Positions 49,429 through 58,104 of a DNA stretch of 64,000 nucleotides are shown here, one piece after another. Positions within the stretch are counted from its first letter, which is position 1; each line of letters begins with the position of its first letter. Source of the DNA: Prolixibacteraceae bacterium (GTDB lineage Bacteria > Bacteroidota > Bacteroidia > Bacteroidales > Prolixibacteraceae); contig WTWZ01000010.1 of the NCBI GenBank assembly GCA_009773765.1, forward strand, positions 1 to 64,000, given 5' to 3'. The notes below the pieces were generated by a model. It was not told the DNA's origin. It did not search any database and was given only the letters and a program-made list of their open reading frames with translations. Both the position numbers and the translations under genes were made by a program.

Positions 49429-51378
49429 ATGAATCAGGCATTCAAAAAACATATCATCAATTTTTTCATCGTACTCGGGTTTGGCGTTGTTCCGGCAGCA
49501 ATTACCCAGTTTTTTGTGCCACAACCGGTTACCCGCGAAATTCATGTTCGTAATTTTCGCTACGGCAAAGACCCGGCAGTAATCCACTGTAACCGCGGCG
49601 ACACATTGCGTTTAACCTTTTCAACCAGCGACACCGGGCATTCATTTTTTCTTGAGGAATTTGATATCGATGCTAAAGTTAGTCCGGCCCGCGAAGAAGT
49701 AGCGGTTTTTAAGGTAAGCGACCCGACTGATAATCCTTATGTTGCGCGCGAGGTGGTATTTATTGCCCGGCATCCGGGTATTCAGAATTACCTGGTGTCA
49801 AAAAGCAATTACCGCTGCCATGTTTGGTGTGGCCCAATGCACGCTTTCGAACACGGAAAACTGATTATTTTTCCCAATACTTTACTAGTTTTTAGTTTAG
49901 GGAGTTTAACCGGAATCTTTTTTTTGTGGATTTTAGGGTTCTTCTTCAAACAAAATTCTTTTAAAGCAACAGCAGGCAAAAAGGCGGGCTACATCGATTT
50001 ATTTGAAAAATCGAAGGTATTGAGAAAGCTTGTTGTTTCGAGATGGCCGCAGGTTATTTTTATGATGTTGGCGATGGTGATGGTTTATGTGGTGGTTTTA
50101 GCTGCTTTTTTCGGGACCAAAATGTCGGGCCGCAATCTGGGTGTTTTGTTAATGTGGGCAATCTGGCTTTTTCTTTTGATTGCAGTGCTGACTCCTTTAT
50201 TGGGAAGAATCTGGTGTACAGTTTGCCCGCTTCCATTTTTTGGAGACCTCATTCAGCGAAAATCAGTTTTTGAACCGGTTGAAGGAACAAAAGGCGAATA
50301 CCGGAACAAATATTCCGGGCTTTTTCTGAAGTGGCCCAAATGGTTGCGAAACGACTGGCCTAAGTTGATTGTACTTTTGGCGCTCACTACTTTTTCGACC
50401 ACATTGGTTGCCCTGCCAAAAGTTACAGGATTTGCCGTAATTGCCATGTTGCTGCTGCCAACCCTGCTGGCATTGATTTTTGAACACCGGGCTTTTTGCC
50501 GCTATCTCTGTCCGGTAAGTGGATTTCTGGGACCATTTTCAAGAATGAGTACACTTGCGCTAAGAAATAAATCGCAGTCGGTTTGTGATAAATGCAAACC
50601 CCATTTTTGCCAGAAAGGTAGTCCGAAAGGCTGGGCTTGCCCTTACGGAATCAATGTTGGCGAGATGGATGAAAGTACCGAATGTGGTTTGTGCCTCGAA
50701 TGTACCCGGAGTTGTTTGTATAACAATGTTACCATTTACACACGTCCGTTTGGCGTTGAAACCGGTAGCCGGAACATGAGCCAGGCATGGCTGATAATCG
50801 GGGTATTCACGCTGGCCATTGTTTATAGCGTGCTGTATCAGGGACACTGGCCTGTAGTTCGCGATTATATAAATATTCTTGATAAAGGAAACTGGGGTTT
50901 GTTTGCGATTTATGCAGCAATTGTCTGGACGCTTTCTTTGATAATAATACCTGGAATTTTATATATGCTTTCATATATGGGCGCCAAAATTTCCAGATTG
51001 CAAATCAACATTAAAAAAGTTTTTCTGGGTTCTGCCGGTGCGTTGCTTCCCATGGGTTTAATGTTGTGGATTGCGTTTGTTATACCGATGTTGTTTGTAA
51101 ATGTAACATTTGTGTTACAATCATTTTCCGATCCGTTTGGCTGGGGTTGGGACTTTTTTGGCACTGCCAGCATACCGTGGCACCAGTTTTTGCCCCGGCT
51201 TGTTCCCTGGTTGCAGGCAGTTTTGGTTTTGTCAGGGCTTTATCTAAGTCTTCGAAATTTGAAAAAAACCTGGTTGATTCATCAAATCAATTACAAACAA
51301 TTGCTGCTGTTAATTTTACCGATGGGATTGTTTATTTTAGCCAGCGCGTTGGGAATGATATTTTTCTTTACCAATTAG
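49429..51378 (+). CDS. Membrane polyferredoxin (NapH/NosR type) with N-terminal CuA-like cupredoxin domain
   Basis: A 649-residue protein, numbered from the ATG at 49429. After one N-terminal helix, a periplasmic cupredoxin domain carries His71 (GHSFFLEEFDIDAKV) and the loop C130-HVW-C134-GPM-H138-AF-E141. This is spaced like the CuA site of oxidase subunit II and NosZ (C-x3-C-x3-H-x2-M), with Glu instead of Met. Membrane helices follow, with NapH/NosR motifs CTVCP (263-267) and CRYLCP (357-362). Two cluster sites come next: C386, C389, C394, C404 and C419, C422, C425, C429. At least six more hydrophobic segments complete the protein. The layout predicts electron transfer between a quinol or ferredoxin pool and a periplasmic copper centre. 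I know no named family with this fusion. The start lies 5 bp after the barrel gene. Confidence 0.8.
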   Translation: MNQAFKKHIINFFIVLGFGVVPAAITQFFVPQPVTREIHVRNFRYGKDPAVIHCNRGDTLRLTFSTSDTGHSFFLEEFDIDAKVSPAREEVAVFKVSDPTDNPYVAREVVFIARHPGIQNYLVSKSNYRCHVWCGPMHAFEHGKLIIFPNTLLVFSLGSLTGIFFLWILGFFFKQNSFKATAGKKAGYIDLFEKSKVLRKLVVSRWPQVIFMMLAMVMVYVVVLAAFFGTKMSGRNLGVLLMWAIWLFLLIAVLTPLLGRIWCTVCPLPFFGDLIQRKSVFEPVEGTKGEYRNKYSGLFLKWPKWLRNDWPKLIVLLALTTFSTTLVALPKVTGFAVIAMLLLPTLLALIFEHRAFCRYLCPVSGFLGPFSRMSTLALRNKSQSVCDKCKPHFCQKGSPKGWACPYGINVGEMDESTECGLCLECTRSCLYNNVTIYTRPFGVETGSRNMSQAWLIIGVFTLAIVYSVLYQGHWPVVRDYINILDKGNWGLFAIYAAIVWTLSLIIIPGILYMLSYMGAKISRLQINIKKVFLGSAGALLPMGLMLWIAFVIPMLFVNVTFVLQSFSDPFGWGWDFFGTASIPWHQFLPRLVPWLQAVLVLSGLYLSLRNLKKTWLIHQINYKQLLLLILPMGLFILASALGMIFFFTN

Positions 51379-51415
51379 TACTGAATTTCATATAGAACAT
51401 TAAAATTTAAAGCAG

Positions 51416-52810
51416 ATGAATAGCCAGGATAAACCTCAAAAAATTAAAAAAAGAAGCTATAAAAACCTCATTCTCATTATTGTTTTATTAGTTATAATGA
51501 TTGGAATACCCTACCTGCTGATAAATTACCAGGCAAAACGCATAGGTTTAACAAAGAAGGAAGTCATCAGCCGGATTACAGGAAAATCGGATGCAGGAAG
51601 CAAAAAAGTAACCGCTGGCGGTGAAAATGTAACCGGCGAAAAGATAGATTTTCTTGTTCCCATTGCCATCGGTCTGGAATTCACTGATCCACCACTTATC
51701 GCACATATTCAGGCCGTTGACCTCGACGATGACGGTTTGCTGGATGTGATTGTTTGCGACGACCGGGGTAATTTTGTTTCGTGGATTCGCCAATATCCTT
51801 TGGGAACTTTCACAGAAAAGATTCTTGCCAGCGATCTTATCGCCCCGGCACATGTCGAAGTGATTGATTTTGACGGCGACGGCGATAAGGATTTGATGGT
51901 GGCGGTACTTGGGATGCTTTTCCCAAACAACGATAAAATCGGTTCAGTGGTGATTTTGGAAAATGATGGCCAGTTCAATTTCACAAAACGTATTGTTGCA
52001 GAAAAAATAGCCCGTGTTTCAGATGTTCGCGCTGGTGACCTTGACAATGACGGCGATTTGGATTTGGCCGTGGCCCAGTTTGGTTACGACGACGGCGAAA
52101 CCCGCTGGATTGAAAACCATGGAAACTGGAAATTTGAAAGTCATATTCTTCAATATCTTTCGGGGCCAATCAATGTGGAAATTGTTGATATTGATTATGA
52201 CGGAGATTTGGACATCATTTCACTGGTTAGCCAGGAGTGGGAAGAGATATACTGTTTTATCAACGATGGGAAAGGGAACTTCAAACCTAATTTGCTTTTT
52301 GGGTCAAGTAACCAGGATTATGGTTCCAGCGGAATTTCATTGTTCGATTTGGATAAGGACGACGATGTGGATATTCTTTATACCAACGGCGATGCTTTCG
52401 ATTATATACCGCCGCAGGGGCGTCCGTGGCATGGTGTTCAGTGGCTTGAAAATAAAGGGGGCCTCGAATTTGAATTCCACCGGATATGCAATTTTACCGG
52501 CGCTACCAATGTGCGGGCAGCCGATGCCGACAATGACGGGGATATTGATTTGTTTGCTGTTAGCGCCTTTAATATTTGGGACAGCCCCGATTCATACAGT
52601 TTCATCTGGCTCGAAAACGACGGGGAAATGAACTATATAAAACGCGAAATAACCCGAAACCCAACTCACCTGCTGGTTTGCGAACCCGGCGATTTTAACG
52701 CCGACGGCCTGGTTGATGTTGTAACCGGAGGAATGCACACTTATCCGCCTTTCGACCGGATGAGCCGGATAACTTTGTGGATAAACAACGGTAAATTTTC
52801 AGAAAAATAA
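51416..52810 (+). CDS. Membrane-anchored FG-GAP/VCBS repeat beta-propeller protein
   Basis: A 464-residue protein. One N-terminal helix (about residues 17-38) anchors it and a lysine-rich start (KPQKIKKRSYKN) faces the cytoplasm. The outer part is an integrin-like propeller with repeated calcium loops of D-x-D-x-D-G type: AVDLDDDGLLDVIV, DFDGDGDKDLMVAV, DLDNDGDLDLAVAQF, DIDYDGDLDIISLV, DLDKDDDVDILYTNGD, DADNDGDIDLFAVSA and FNADGLVDVVTGG. Such propellers bind proteins or ligands. Co-orientation with the cytochrome and copper genes (37 bp after the polyferredoxin) suggests it is the periplasmic docking or assembly part of the same system. No enzymatic residues are apparent. Confidence 0.85.
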   Translation: MNSQDKPQKIKKRSYKNLILIIVLLVIMIGIPYLLINYQAKRIGLTKKEVISRITGKSDAGSKKVTAGGENVTGEKIDFLVPIAIGLEFTDPPLIAHIQAVDLDDDGLLDVIVCDDRGNFVSWIRQYPLGTFTEKILASDLIAPAHVEVIDFDGDGDKDLMVAVLGMLFPNNDKIGSVVILENDGQFNFTKRIVAEKIARVSDVRAGDLDNDGDLDLAVAQFGYDDGETRWIENHGNWKFESHILQYLSGPINVEIVDIDYDGDLDIISLVSQEWEEIYCFINDGKGNFKPNLLFGSSNQDYGSSGISLFDLDKDDDVDILYTNGDAFDYIPPQGRPWHGVQWLENKGGLEFEFHRICNFTGATNVRAADADNDGDIDLFAVSAFNIWDSPDSYSFIWLENDGEMNYIKREITRNPTHLLVCEPGDFNADGLVDVVTGGMHTYPPFDRMSRITLWINNGKFSEK

Positions 52811-52820
52811 TTATTGGTTT

Positions 52821-54629
52821 TTACATTTGCTGAAAAGCCCTCAGCATGGTTTCAAGTTTTGCTTGTTGCAGGGCAGGAATATTTTGCCTCCGCGCAACAT
52901 TGATGGTTTGACTGACGGTTGTAATAGCCTTTTGTTTATTGCCCAGCACAGAATACGCATAGGCAAGCTGGCTCCCGGCTGAAACCAGAATATCGGGCGG
53001 ACAATTGTAATGCGTAAATGCCCTCTCTAAAAATTCTTTTCCCTCTTCCATATTTCGAAACGTAGGATCGGGACAGGTAATGAGCATTTCGCCCAGCCTT
53101 GCCAGATAATCCGGGTTGTTGGGGTGAAATCCCAGCGCCTTTCGGTAAAGCCCGATATATTTGCCCCACATTTTTTGGCGTTTCAAAATATCGCTCAGGT
53201 TACGGATGGTTTGGGTGTCCATCGGTCCGCCTTTAAACGACTTTTCGTAAAGTGAAATTGCCTTTGCTGGTTCTCCGTTATTTTCTGCGGTTTCTCCCGT
53301 CATTCTTAACACTTTCGGATGGTTTGCCGCCATATTTTGAAGTTTTGCGAGGTAATAGGCTGCTTTTTCCTTTTGCCCAAACTGAAATAACAGATCGGCA
53401 ACGTTTGCCATCACATCAACATTTCCCTGGTTTTTTTCAGCCATTTCATTTAAAATCGCAAGAGATTTTTGCTTGTCGCCAACAGCCCATAAACTTTTTG
53501 CCAGGTAATCCTGAATCGTTACATCTTTGGGTTTTAGCTCCAGCGCCCGTGTCCAGTATTTTACCGCCTGCTGATAAATTCCTTTTTGATAAAAGTACAC
53601 TCCCGTATTTTTAATTTCGGCATAATTGTCGTAAAAAAGGGCCATTTGTTTTTCAGTAAGCGCGATGGCCTTGTCGTTCTGGTTTTTCCACAAATATATT
53701 CTGATAGCTTTCGACAAAAGATATTTGTTATCGGGCAAAAATTGCAAGCCCTGTTCCACCAAATTCAATGCCCAGTCGGAGTGAAAGCTTTTTTCGGCTT
53801 CGTCAATCTTTTTAAGCAGGTACAATTCCGACCTCGATAACAAAACCAGTTTATCAATTAATGTATCCACGGGAGGATAAAAATCGACCAAATCGTTTGC
53901 CCGGTCGGTGAGCTTTTTGCCCAATTCTGTATCACCATTCATATTGTAAATAGTGCCTAAAAGTTTATACGACGGGCCAAACAGGTTATTTGTCCGGATA
54001 ATTTCCTGGAGTGTTTGTTCTGCCAGATCGGTGCGCCCGGAATCAAAATAGATTCTCGAAAGTTCGAAACCGGCGTAAATTCCAAGGGGGAAATGTCCTT
54101 GCCGGGTAGTTGTATTTGTGGCAATAGTCCTGGTTTTTAGAGATGTTATTCTGTTATACGACTCTTCTGCCAATTCATTGTTATTAAGGTTTTTATAACC
54201 GCTGCCCAAATAATACCAGGCAAGGTTGGCGTCAGCATTGAGTTCAGTTACCCGCTTAAAATTGTCAACAACTGCATTTGGATTTCCCATTTCAAGGTTC
54301 AGATATCCGTTGTAATAATTCCAAATCCAGCCGGTGTTATTTTTCTGAAGAGCCAGCTCGTAACATTTTGCCGCTTCTGCATAATTTGCGCTTGAGTGGT
54401 AAACCATTCCGAGCATTCCCAAATTTTCGGAAGTAGGTTTGCGCCTGGCTTTTTTATAGGTTTCAGCTATTTGTTCCCTTACCGGAATCGAAAGTGTTTG
54501 CGAACCTGAAATTTCAGGGATTTCGATGCCCGGACTGCTGATGAAAACAAATTTTACGATCAGAATCAGAAGTATTAAAATAACTGGTCCGGAGATATAA
54601 ATTACCAACTTTTTATTTTTGTCCATCAT
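52821..54629 (-). CDS. Membrane-anchored tetratricopeptide-repeat protein
   Basis: A 602-residue protein with a single N-terminal membrane helix (VIYISGPVILILLILIVKFVF). At least ten TPR-like units follow: TSENLGMLGMVYHSSANYAE, NLAWYYLGSGYKNLNNNELA, NTGVYFYQKGIYQQAVKYW, DVMANVADLLFQFGQKEKAA and NPDYLARLGEMLITCPD. It faces the periplasm and is probably a scaffold. It converges on the FG-GAP gene with only 10 bp between stops. Proteins with the same anchor-plus-TPR design accompany VCBS/UnbV-type propellers in other Bacteroidota by general impression; a functional link is inferred from proximity only. Confidence 0.78.
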   Translation of the reverse strand: MMDKNKKLVIYISGPVILILLILIVKFVFISSPGIEIPEISGSQTLSIPVREQIAETYKKARRKPTSENLGMLGMVYHSSANYAEAAKCYELALQKNNTGWIWNYYNGYLNLEMGNPNAVVDNFKRVTELNADANLAWYYLGSGYKNLNNNELAEESYNRITSLKTRTIATNTTTRQGHFPLGIYAGFELSRIYFDSGRTDLAEQTLQEIIRTNNLFGPSYKLLGTIYNMNGDTELGKKLTDRANDLVDFYPPVDTLIDKLVLLSRSELYLLKKIDEAEKSFHSDWALNLVEQGLQFLPDNKYLLSKAIRIYLWKNQNDKAIALTEKQMALFYDNYAEIKNTGVYFYQKGIYQQAVKYWTRALELKPKDVTIQDYLAKSLWAVGDKQKSLAILNEMAEKNQGNVDVMANVADLLFQFGQKEKAAYYLAKLQNMAANHPKVLRMTGETAENNGEPAKAISLYEKSFKGGPMDTQTIRNLSDILKRQKMWGKYIGLYRKALGFHPNNPDYLARLGEMLITCPDPTFRNMEEGKEFLERAFTHYNCPPDILVSAGSQLAYAYSVLGNKQKAITTVSQTINVARRQNIPALQQAKLETMLRAFQQM

Positions 54630-54927
54630 CGATTCACATTAAGATGTCAAAATTATTAAAAATAGGGTGAAAACTCCATTCTTATTTGGATTGATTTGTT
54701 TGTGACAGAAATTAAAAGATAAGATAGTCCGTATGAATTTATTCAGTTGTAATTTATCAATGAGGCTGGTTTTCATAAAATAGCAAACTAAATATCCGAA
54801 AACTTTAATTTTGCGTTAAAACACACAATTCAGGCGGTTATCAGCCAAATACCCCCGTTTATACATTCAGCAGGGAGGTTTCATTTGGTTGTACTATGTT
54901 TGTTTCTGTGAAAATGTAAAAACATGA
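54630..54927. other. 298-bp intergenic region with a promoter-like element
   Basis: No gene is visible. TAATTTTG at 54806-54813 matches the TAnnTTTG -7 motif on the plus strand and may once have driven the broken gene that follows. AAATATCCGA near 54790 resembles the unit of the 33-bp repeats at 56679-56757. Confidence 0.3.
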
Positions 54928-55401
54928 AATTCAACTTATAATAGAAAGGACAGGCTGTGGATTTCGGGAAGCAATGATCTGATTGTAATGGGCTCATCGG
55001 GAAATTATTCCACGATTCCTAAAGCGCCTATAATTAAATAGTACAAACAATTCAGGAGTAACCCTTCATTTAAGAAATTTTTACCATCAGGATTGGATGA
55101 ATTACAGGTACTTAAAACGCCTTACGAAAAAATAACTGAGTTCGCAGGGCAATTCACTTTTAATTTTAACAGGGTTACCGAAGACAGCGATAATTCGGTA
55201 TATTTTACCAATAAATTAGGATTGTATAAAATAACCGGAAATCAAACTGACGTGAAATTTCTGAGGTACATTGGCAATAATTTCGATATTGATTTTTATG
55301 GGAACGATACTTTGTTCAACTCCCCCGCTTCGCCAAACCGTTACAAAATAGTTTACACCGATTTGTTCGAAAAGGGAAAACCATGCGGTTTAAAAGTGTA
55401 A
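54928..55401 (+). pseudogene. Fragment of a propeller-like protein with an in-frame stop
   Basis: One reading frame runs from 54928 to 55401 with a TAG at 55039-55041. Before the stop it reads RLWISGSNDLIVMGSSGNY. After it come EDSDNSVYFTNKLGLYKITG and FLRYIGNNFDIDFYGNDTLF. The W-x-S-G / V-Y-F-x-x-x-x-G-L-Y pattern resembles blades of the regulator-propeller or 6-bladed-propeller proteins of Bacteroidota. No start codon, signal peptide or complete domain is left. It is probably the residue of a larger gene. The family is uncertain. Confidence 0.45.
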
Positions 55402-55430
55402 TTGTATTTGCCGATGGAGATAGGAGGGAG

Positions 55431-56633
55431 TTAAACCAACAAATTCCGGTTTCCCCAATGCCAGATTTGCAGCGGAAAATCGGGATATGCTTTTGTAAAG
55501 ATTTTGTATTTGGAAAGTTTACCCTCGTTATCCTGAAATTTAACTTCAACGGCATAACCTTTTTGAAACGAGGTTTCCACCACAAAATCAACTTCATTGC
55601 CATTGGCTGTTCTCCAGAATTTAATCTGATCGGGTTCCTGTTTTTCGAGTAATTTTCGAAATACATAATTTTCGAGTAAAACTCCCTTGTCCGCCCGCTG
55701 TTCAATTGGAGCAAAATAGTTAATCAATATATTTCGCAAACCCAAATCGTTGAAATAGACTTTGGGCATTTTAACCAGCTCTTTCCTGATGTTACTGTAG
55801 AATGGCCGCACCAGGCTGATATGAAAGCACTTCTGTAAAATATACAGGTAGTTTTCTATCGTGCTGTTGTTAATGCGCAAGGTGTTCGATAGTTCGTTAA
55901 CGTTGAGCAGGTTTCCCGACTGGCTTGCCAAAATCATCAGCAAACGGTAAAATTTTTCTTCTTCATTAACAGCCGATTCCAAAATATCGCGCTTGATGTA
56001 CGAATCCCTGATTTCCTTTAAAAGTTCCTTTTTACCGCCAAAATCGTTTTCCAGAACAACTGCCGGATAACCACCGTAGTTAAGGTATTCATCCATTAAT
56101 GCCCAAAACAGGTTTTCATAAACCGACTTCTGCTTTTCTCTTTTTTGCAGTGAAATTAAATCGGCAAGCAATTCGGGTTTCCCTTTAAAATCAAGGAACT
56201 CGTCAAAGTCGAGCGAGGGCATCTGAAAAATCCGTTTTCTGCCGGCCAGCGAATCTTTAAAATTTCTGTCGATATAAAAAGCGCTGCTGCCGGTTGCCAC
56301 AATCTTCACACGGACGGCATATTCGTCGTAAATCAGTTTCAGAAAACCGCTTGCATCCTTCAGGTATTGAATTTCATCAATCATCACGATAATCCGTTTT
56401 CCCTCGGCAAGTGGGCAAAACTTAAACAGGTTCTCCGGATCCTGATCAAGTTCGAGTAAAACACTTTTACGCTCCAAATTGATAAAAAAGACAGACTCCC
56501 CTTTTTGAGTTAAATCTTCAGCAAGTTGTTTCAGCAAGGTAGATTTCCCTATTTGCCTGGCTCCAATCAGAATAGTGAATTCCTTTTTGGGAATATGATT
56601 AATAATTTCGGTATATTTTTTTCTAATTGCCAT
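55431..56633 (-). CDS. AAA_14/DUF4143 family ATPase
   Basis: A 400-residue protein starting at the ATG at 56633; the TTG at 56648 is less likely. Walker A GARQIGKST is at residues 24-32, Walker B is RIIVMIDEIQYL, and the sensor-like VKIVATGSSAFYI and RKRIFQMPSLDFDEFLDFKG follow. The C-terminal DUF4143 part includes a winged-helix (LNVNELSNTLRINNSTIENYL) and the nuclease-like GNEVDFVVET with AVEVKFQDNEGK. These ATPases are abundant mobile accessory genes in Bacteroidales with unclear function. The D-x-n-E-V-K pattern suggests a PD-(D/E)xK-like nuclease fold. Downstream of the hipBST operon on the same strand, with 33-bp repeats between. Confidence 0.88.
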   Translation of the reverse strand: MAIRKKYTEIINHIPKKEFTILIGARQIGKSTLLKQLAEDLTQKGESVFFINLERKSVLLELDQDPENLFKFCPLAEGKRIIVMIDEIQYLKDASGFLKLIYDEYAVRVKIVATGSSAFYIDRNFKDSLAGRKRIFQMPSLDFDEFLDFKGKPELLADLISLQKREKQKSVYENLFWALMDEYLNYGGYPAVVLENDFGGKKELLKEIRDSYIKRDILESAVNEEEKFYRLLMILASQSGNLLNVNELSNTLRINNSTIENYLYILQKCFHISLVRPFYSNIRKELVKMPKVYFNDLGLRNILINYFAPIEQRADKGVLLENYVFRKLLEKQEPDQIKFWRTANGNEVDFVVETSFQKGYAVEVKFQDNEGKLSKYKIFTKAYPDFPLQIWHWGNRNLLV

Positions 56634-56678
56634 GCACCAAAAGTACAAATTATTTTGAAGAATTTGATGAAACTATAT

Positions 56679-56757
56679 AAAATATCCGATAATTTATATA
56701 CCTCTATATGTAAAATATCCGATAAATTATGTAGCGCGGTATGCAAAATATCTTAAT
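56679..56757. repeat. Direct repeats with 33-bp period between hipT and the AAA ATPase gene
   Basis: AAAATATCCGATAA begins at 56679 and again at 56712 (differing by one base in the next five), and a decayed AAAATATCTTAA begins at 56745. The spacing is exactly 33 bp both times. The array occupies the upstream region of the ATPase gene, so it may be an operator or a repeat-derived promoter. Confidence 0.75.
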
Positions 56758-56763
56758 ACGGGT

Positions 56764-57771
56764 TTATTCAGAATTCAGCATCCCCAATCGTTCATTGTAA
56801 TGAAACAGGTACTGTTCTTTTGTAGCTTCATCAAGAAACGATTTAATCACTAAATTTTCAACTTCAACCTGCTTTTTCAGGAAAGAGTCAAGTAGTTTAA
56901 CGACTCTGTTTTCTGCTATTCCTGTTTTTTTTCCAAATTCTATGAAATCTGCCTTGCACGGATGGTGCAGCGAATTTTTAATCCGGCAATCCGACCAGTA
57001 CCATTCTTTAAACAGTTCGTTGTCCAAAGCAAAAAAGCCCTCTTCGTCAACATGGATTCGGGTATCCATCAGGTCGTAAGCCGGACTTAAAACATAGTCG
57101 CCATTTGCAGTTTCCAATAAAGAGAAATTCTTTAAATGGGCGTCGCCATTTGAAAAAAGGAAATTAAAAACAACCAGTTTATAAAATTTTTCCATTTCAA
57201 TTTTCCAGGGGCCAACGTACTTTTTAATCAATTCGGCAATACCTTCATAAGAAAATTCGTACTTGAAATTAACACCTGCATTTTCTTCTGTTTTTCCGGC
57301 TAACGACGCAAAATCTTCAATACCTAATCTTGCGCCATTTGTATCAATATCAAATCGTTTGGTAATATATGCCGCTTCTCCTTTGCTGAAAAAAACCAAC
57401 CCATTTACAGCAGTTGGTATGCCGTACACCTGATTGGCAATTTGCATGGTCACATGTTCATTTGCCGGCGCCATAGCGATTTTCCGAAGTCCATTAGGTT
57501 TAGGCTTGAGGATGTAGGAGCCCTGTTCCTTTCCGATGGTTAAACGGAGACTGTTTTTTTCAAGCAAAACAGAATATTTTTCCTGCGCCCCGGAAATTGA
57601 AATTCTTTTTCTGTTTTGAATGAATTTATCCTGATCGTCCCCATCAGTTTCAGGAGCATTGTAGGGTAAGATGTGACTGACTTTTCGTGAGGAAAACATC
57701 CTGCGCAAAAACAGAGTGCTGTACGTAACATATCCTTCTGTTAATAATCCCGGACAATTTCTGATTTCCAT
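56764..57771 (-). CDS. hipT: HipT-like Ser/Thr kinase toxin (HipA C-terminal domain)
   Basis: A 335-residue HipA-fold kinase lacking the N-terminal subdomain, which is encoded separately upstream. The gly-rich loop region holds S58-I-S60 in RISISGAQEKYS, the autophosphorylation pair used by HipT. Lys89 (SYILKP) binds ATP, the catalytic loop is GDAHLKN (Asp210, Asn215) and the metal Asp233 is in AYDLMDT. In E. coli HipBST, HipT phosphorylates tryptophanyl-tRNA synthetase and HipS neutralises it. The target here is unknown. hipB-hipS-hipT are in order with 9 bp between hipS and hipT. All catalytic residues are present. Confidence 0.85.
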   Translation of the reverse strand: MEIRNCPGLLTEGYVTYSTLFLRRMFSSRKVSHILPYNAPETDGDDQDKFIQNRKRISISGAQEKYSVLLEKNSLRLTIGKEQGSYILKPKPNGLRKIAMAPANEHVTMQIANQVYGIPTAVNGLVFFSKGEAAYITKRFDIDTNGARLGIEDFASLAGKTEENAGVNFKYEFSYEGIAELIKKYVGPWKIEMEKFYKLVVFNFLFSNGDAHLKNFSLLETANGDYVLSPAYDLMDTRIHVDEEGFFALDNELFKEWYWSDCRIKNSLHHPCKADFIEFGKKTGIAENRVVKLLDSFLKKQVEVENLVIKSFLDEATKEQYLFHYNERLGMLNSE

Positions 57772-57780
57772 AATCTTCTT

Positions 57781-58104
57781 TTAAACAATTGGTTTGATGG
57801 TTACTGCGCCAATGGTATCGTATTGTGCAGTGGCTAACAGCAAACCAAAAAAATCATTTTCATCAATTTTTAATTGCCTTTGTTGTACCGTTCTGTTTGT
57901 CCCTTCAGATAACATATTATAGAAAAAGGGGAATAAATATTCACAGTTGTGTACCGGTTGATTCTTTGGCAATGTCAAGCTAATTGCCGGTTTTGAATTA
58001 TCGGTGAAATATCCTGAATCGTACTTAAACTCGTAAGTACGATTGTTGCTTTCGGTTAGCTTTCCCACCAAAACACCGTTGCGATATATTTCGGCGCTTC
58101 TCAT
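57781..58104 (-). CDS. hipS: HipS-like antitoxin (HipA N-terminal subdomain protein)
   Basis: A 107-residue protein equivalent to subdomain 1 of HipA (couple_hipA): SAEIYRNGVLVGKLTESNN, YFTDNSKPAISLTLPKNQP, LFPFFYNMLSEGTNR and FGLLLATAQYDTIGAVTI. In HipBST systems this detached piece, not HipB, is the antitoxin that inhibits HipT. It overlaps the HTH gene by 4 bp (translational coupling) and precedes hipT by 9 bp. Length fits HipS, which is about 100 residues. Separate coding of this part is what distinguishes the locus from a two-gene hipBA. A split of an ancestral hipA by mutation is unlikely because both ends are clean. Confidence 0.85.
   Translation of the reverse strand: MRSAEIYRNGVLVGKLTESNNRTYEFKYDSGYFTDNSKPAISLTLPKNQPVHNCEYLFPFFYNMLSEGTNRTVQQRQLKIDENDFFGLLLATAQYDTIGAVTIKPIV

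Noticed and set aside
46825-51378. Nitrous-oxide reductase (nos) cluster
   Set aside because: The beta-helix, cytochrome c, CuA-like and NosR-like parts recall nos genes, but no NosZ propeller with the CuZ histidines, no NosL, NosF or NosY is present.
56679-56757. CRISPR array
   Set aside because: Only three imperfect short repeats with 33-bp period, spacers not unique-looking, no cas genes; better explained as a repeat or operator array.
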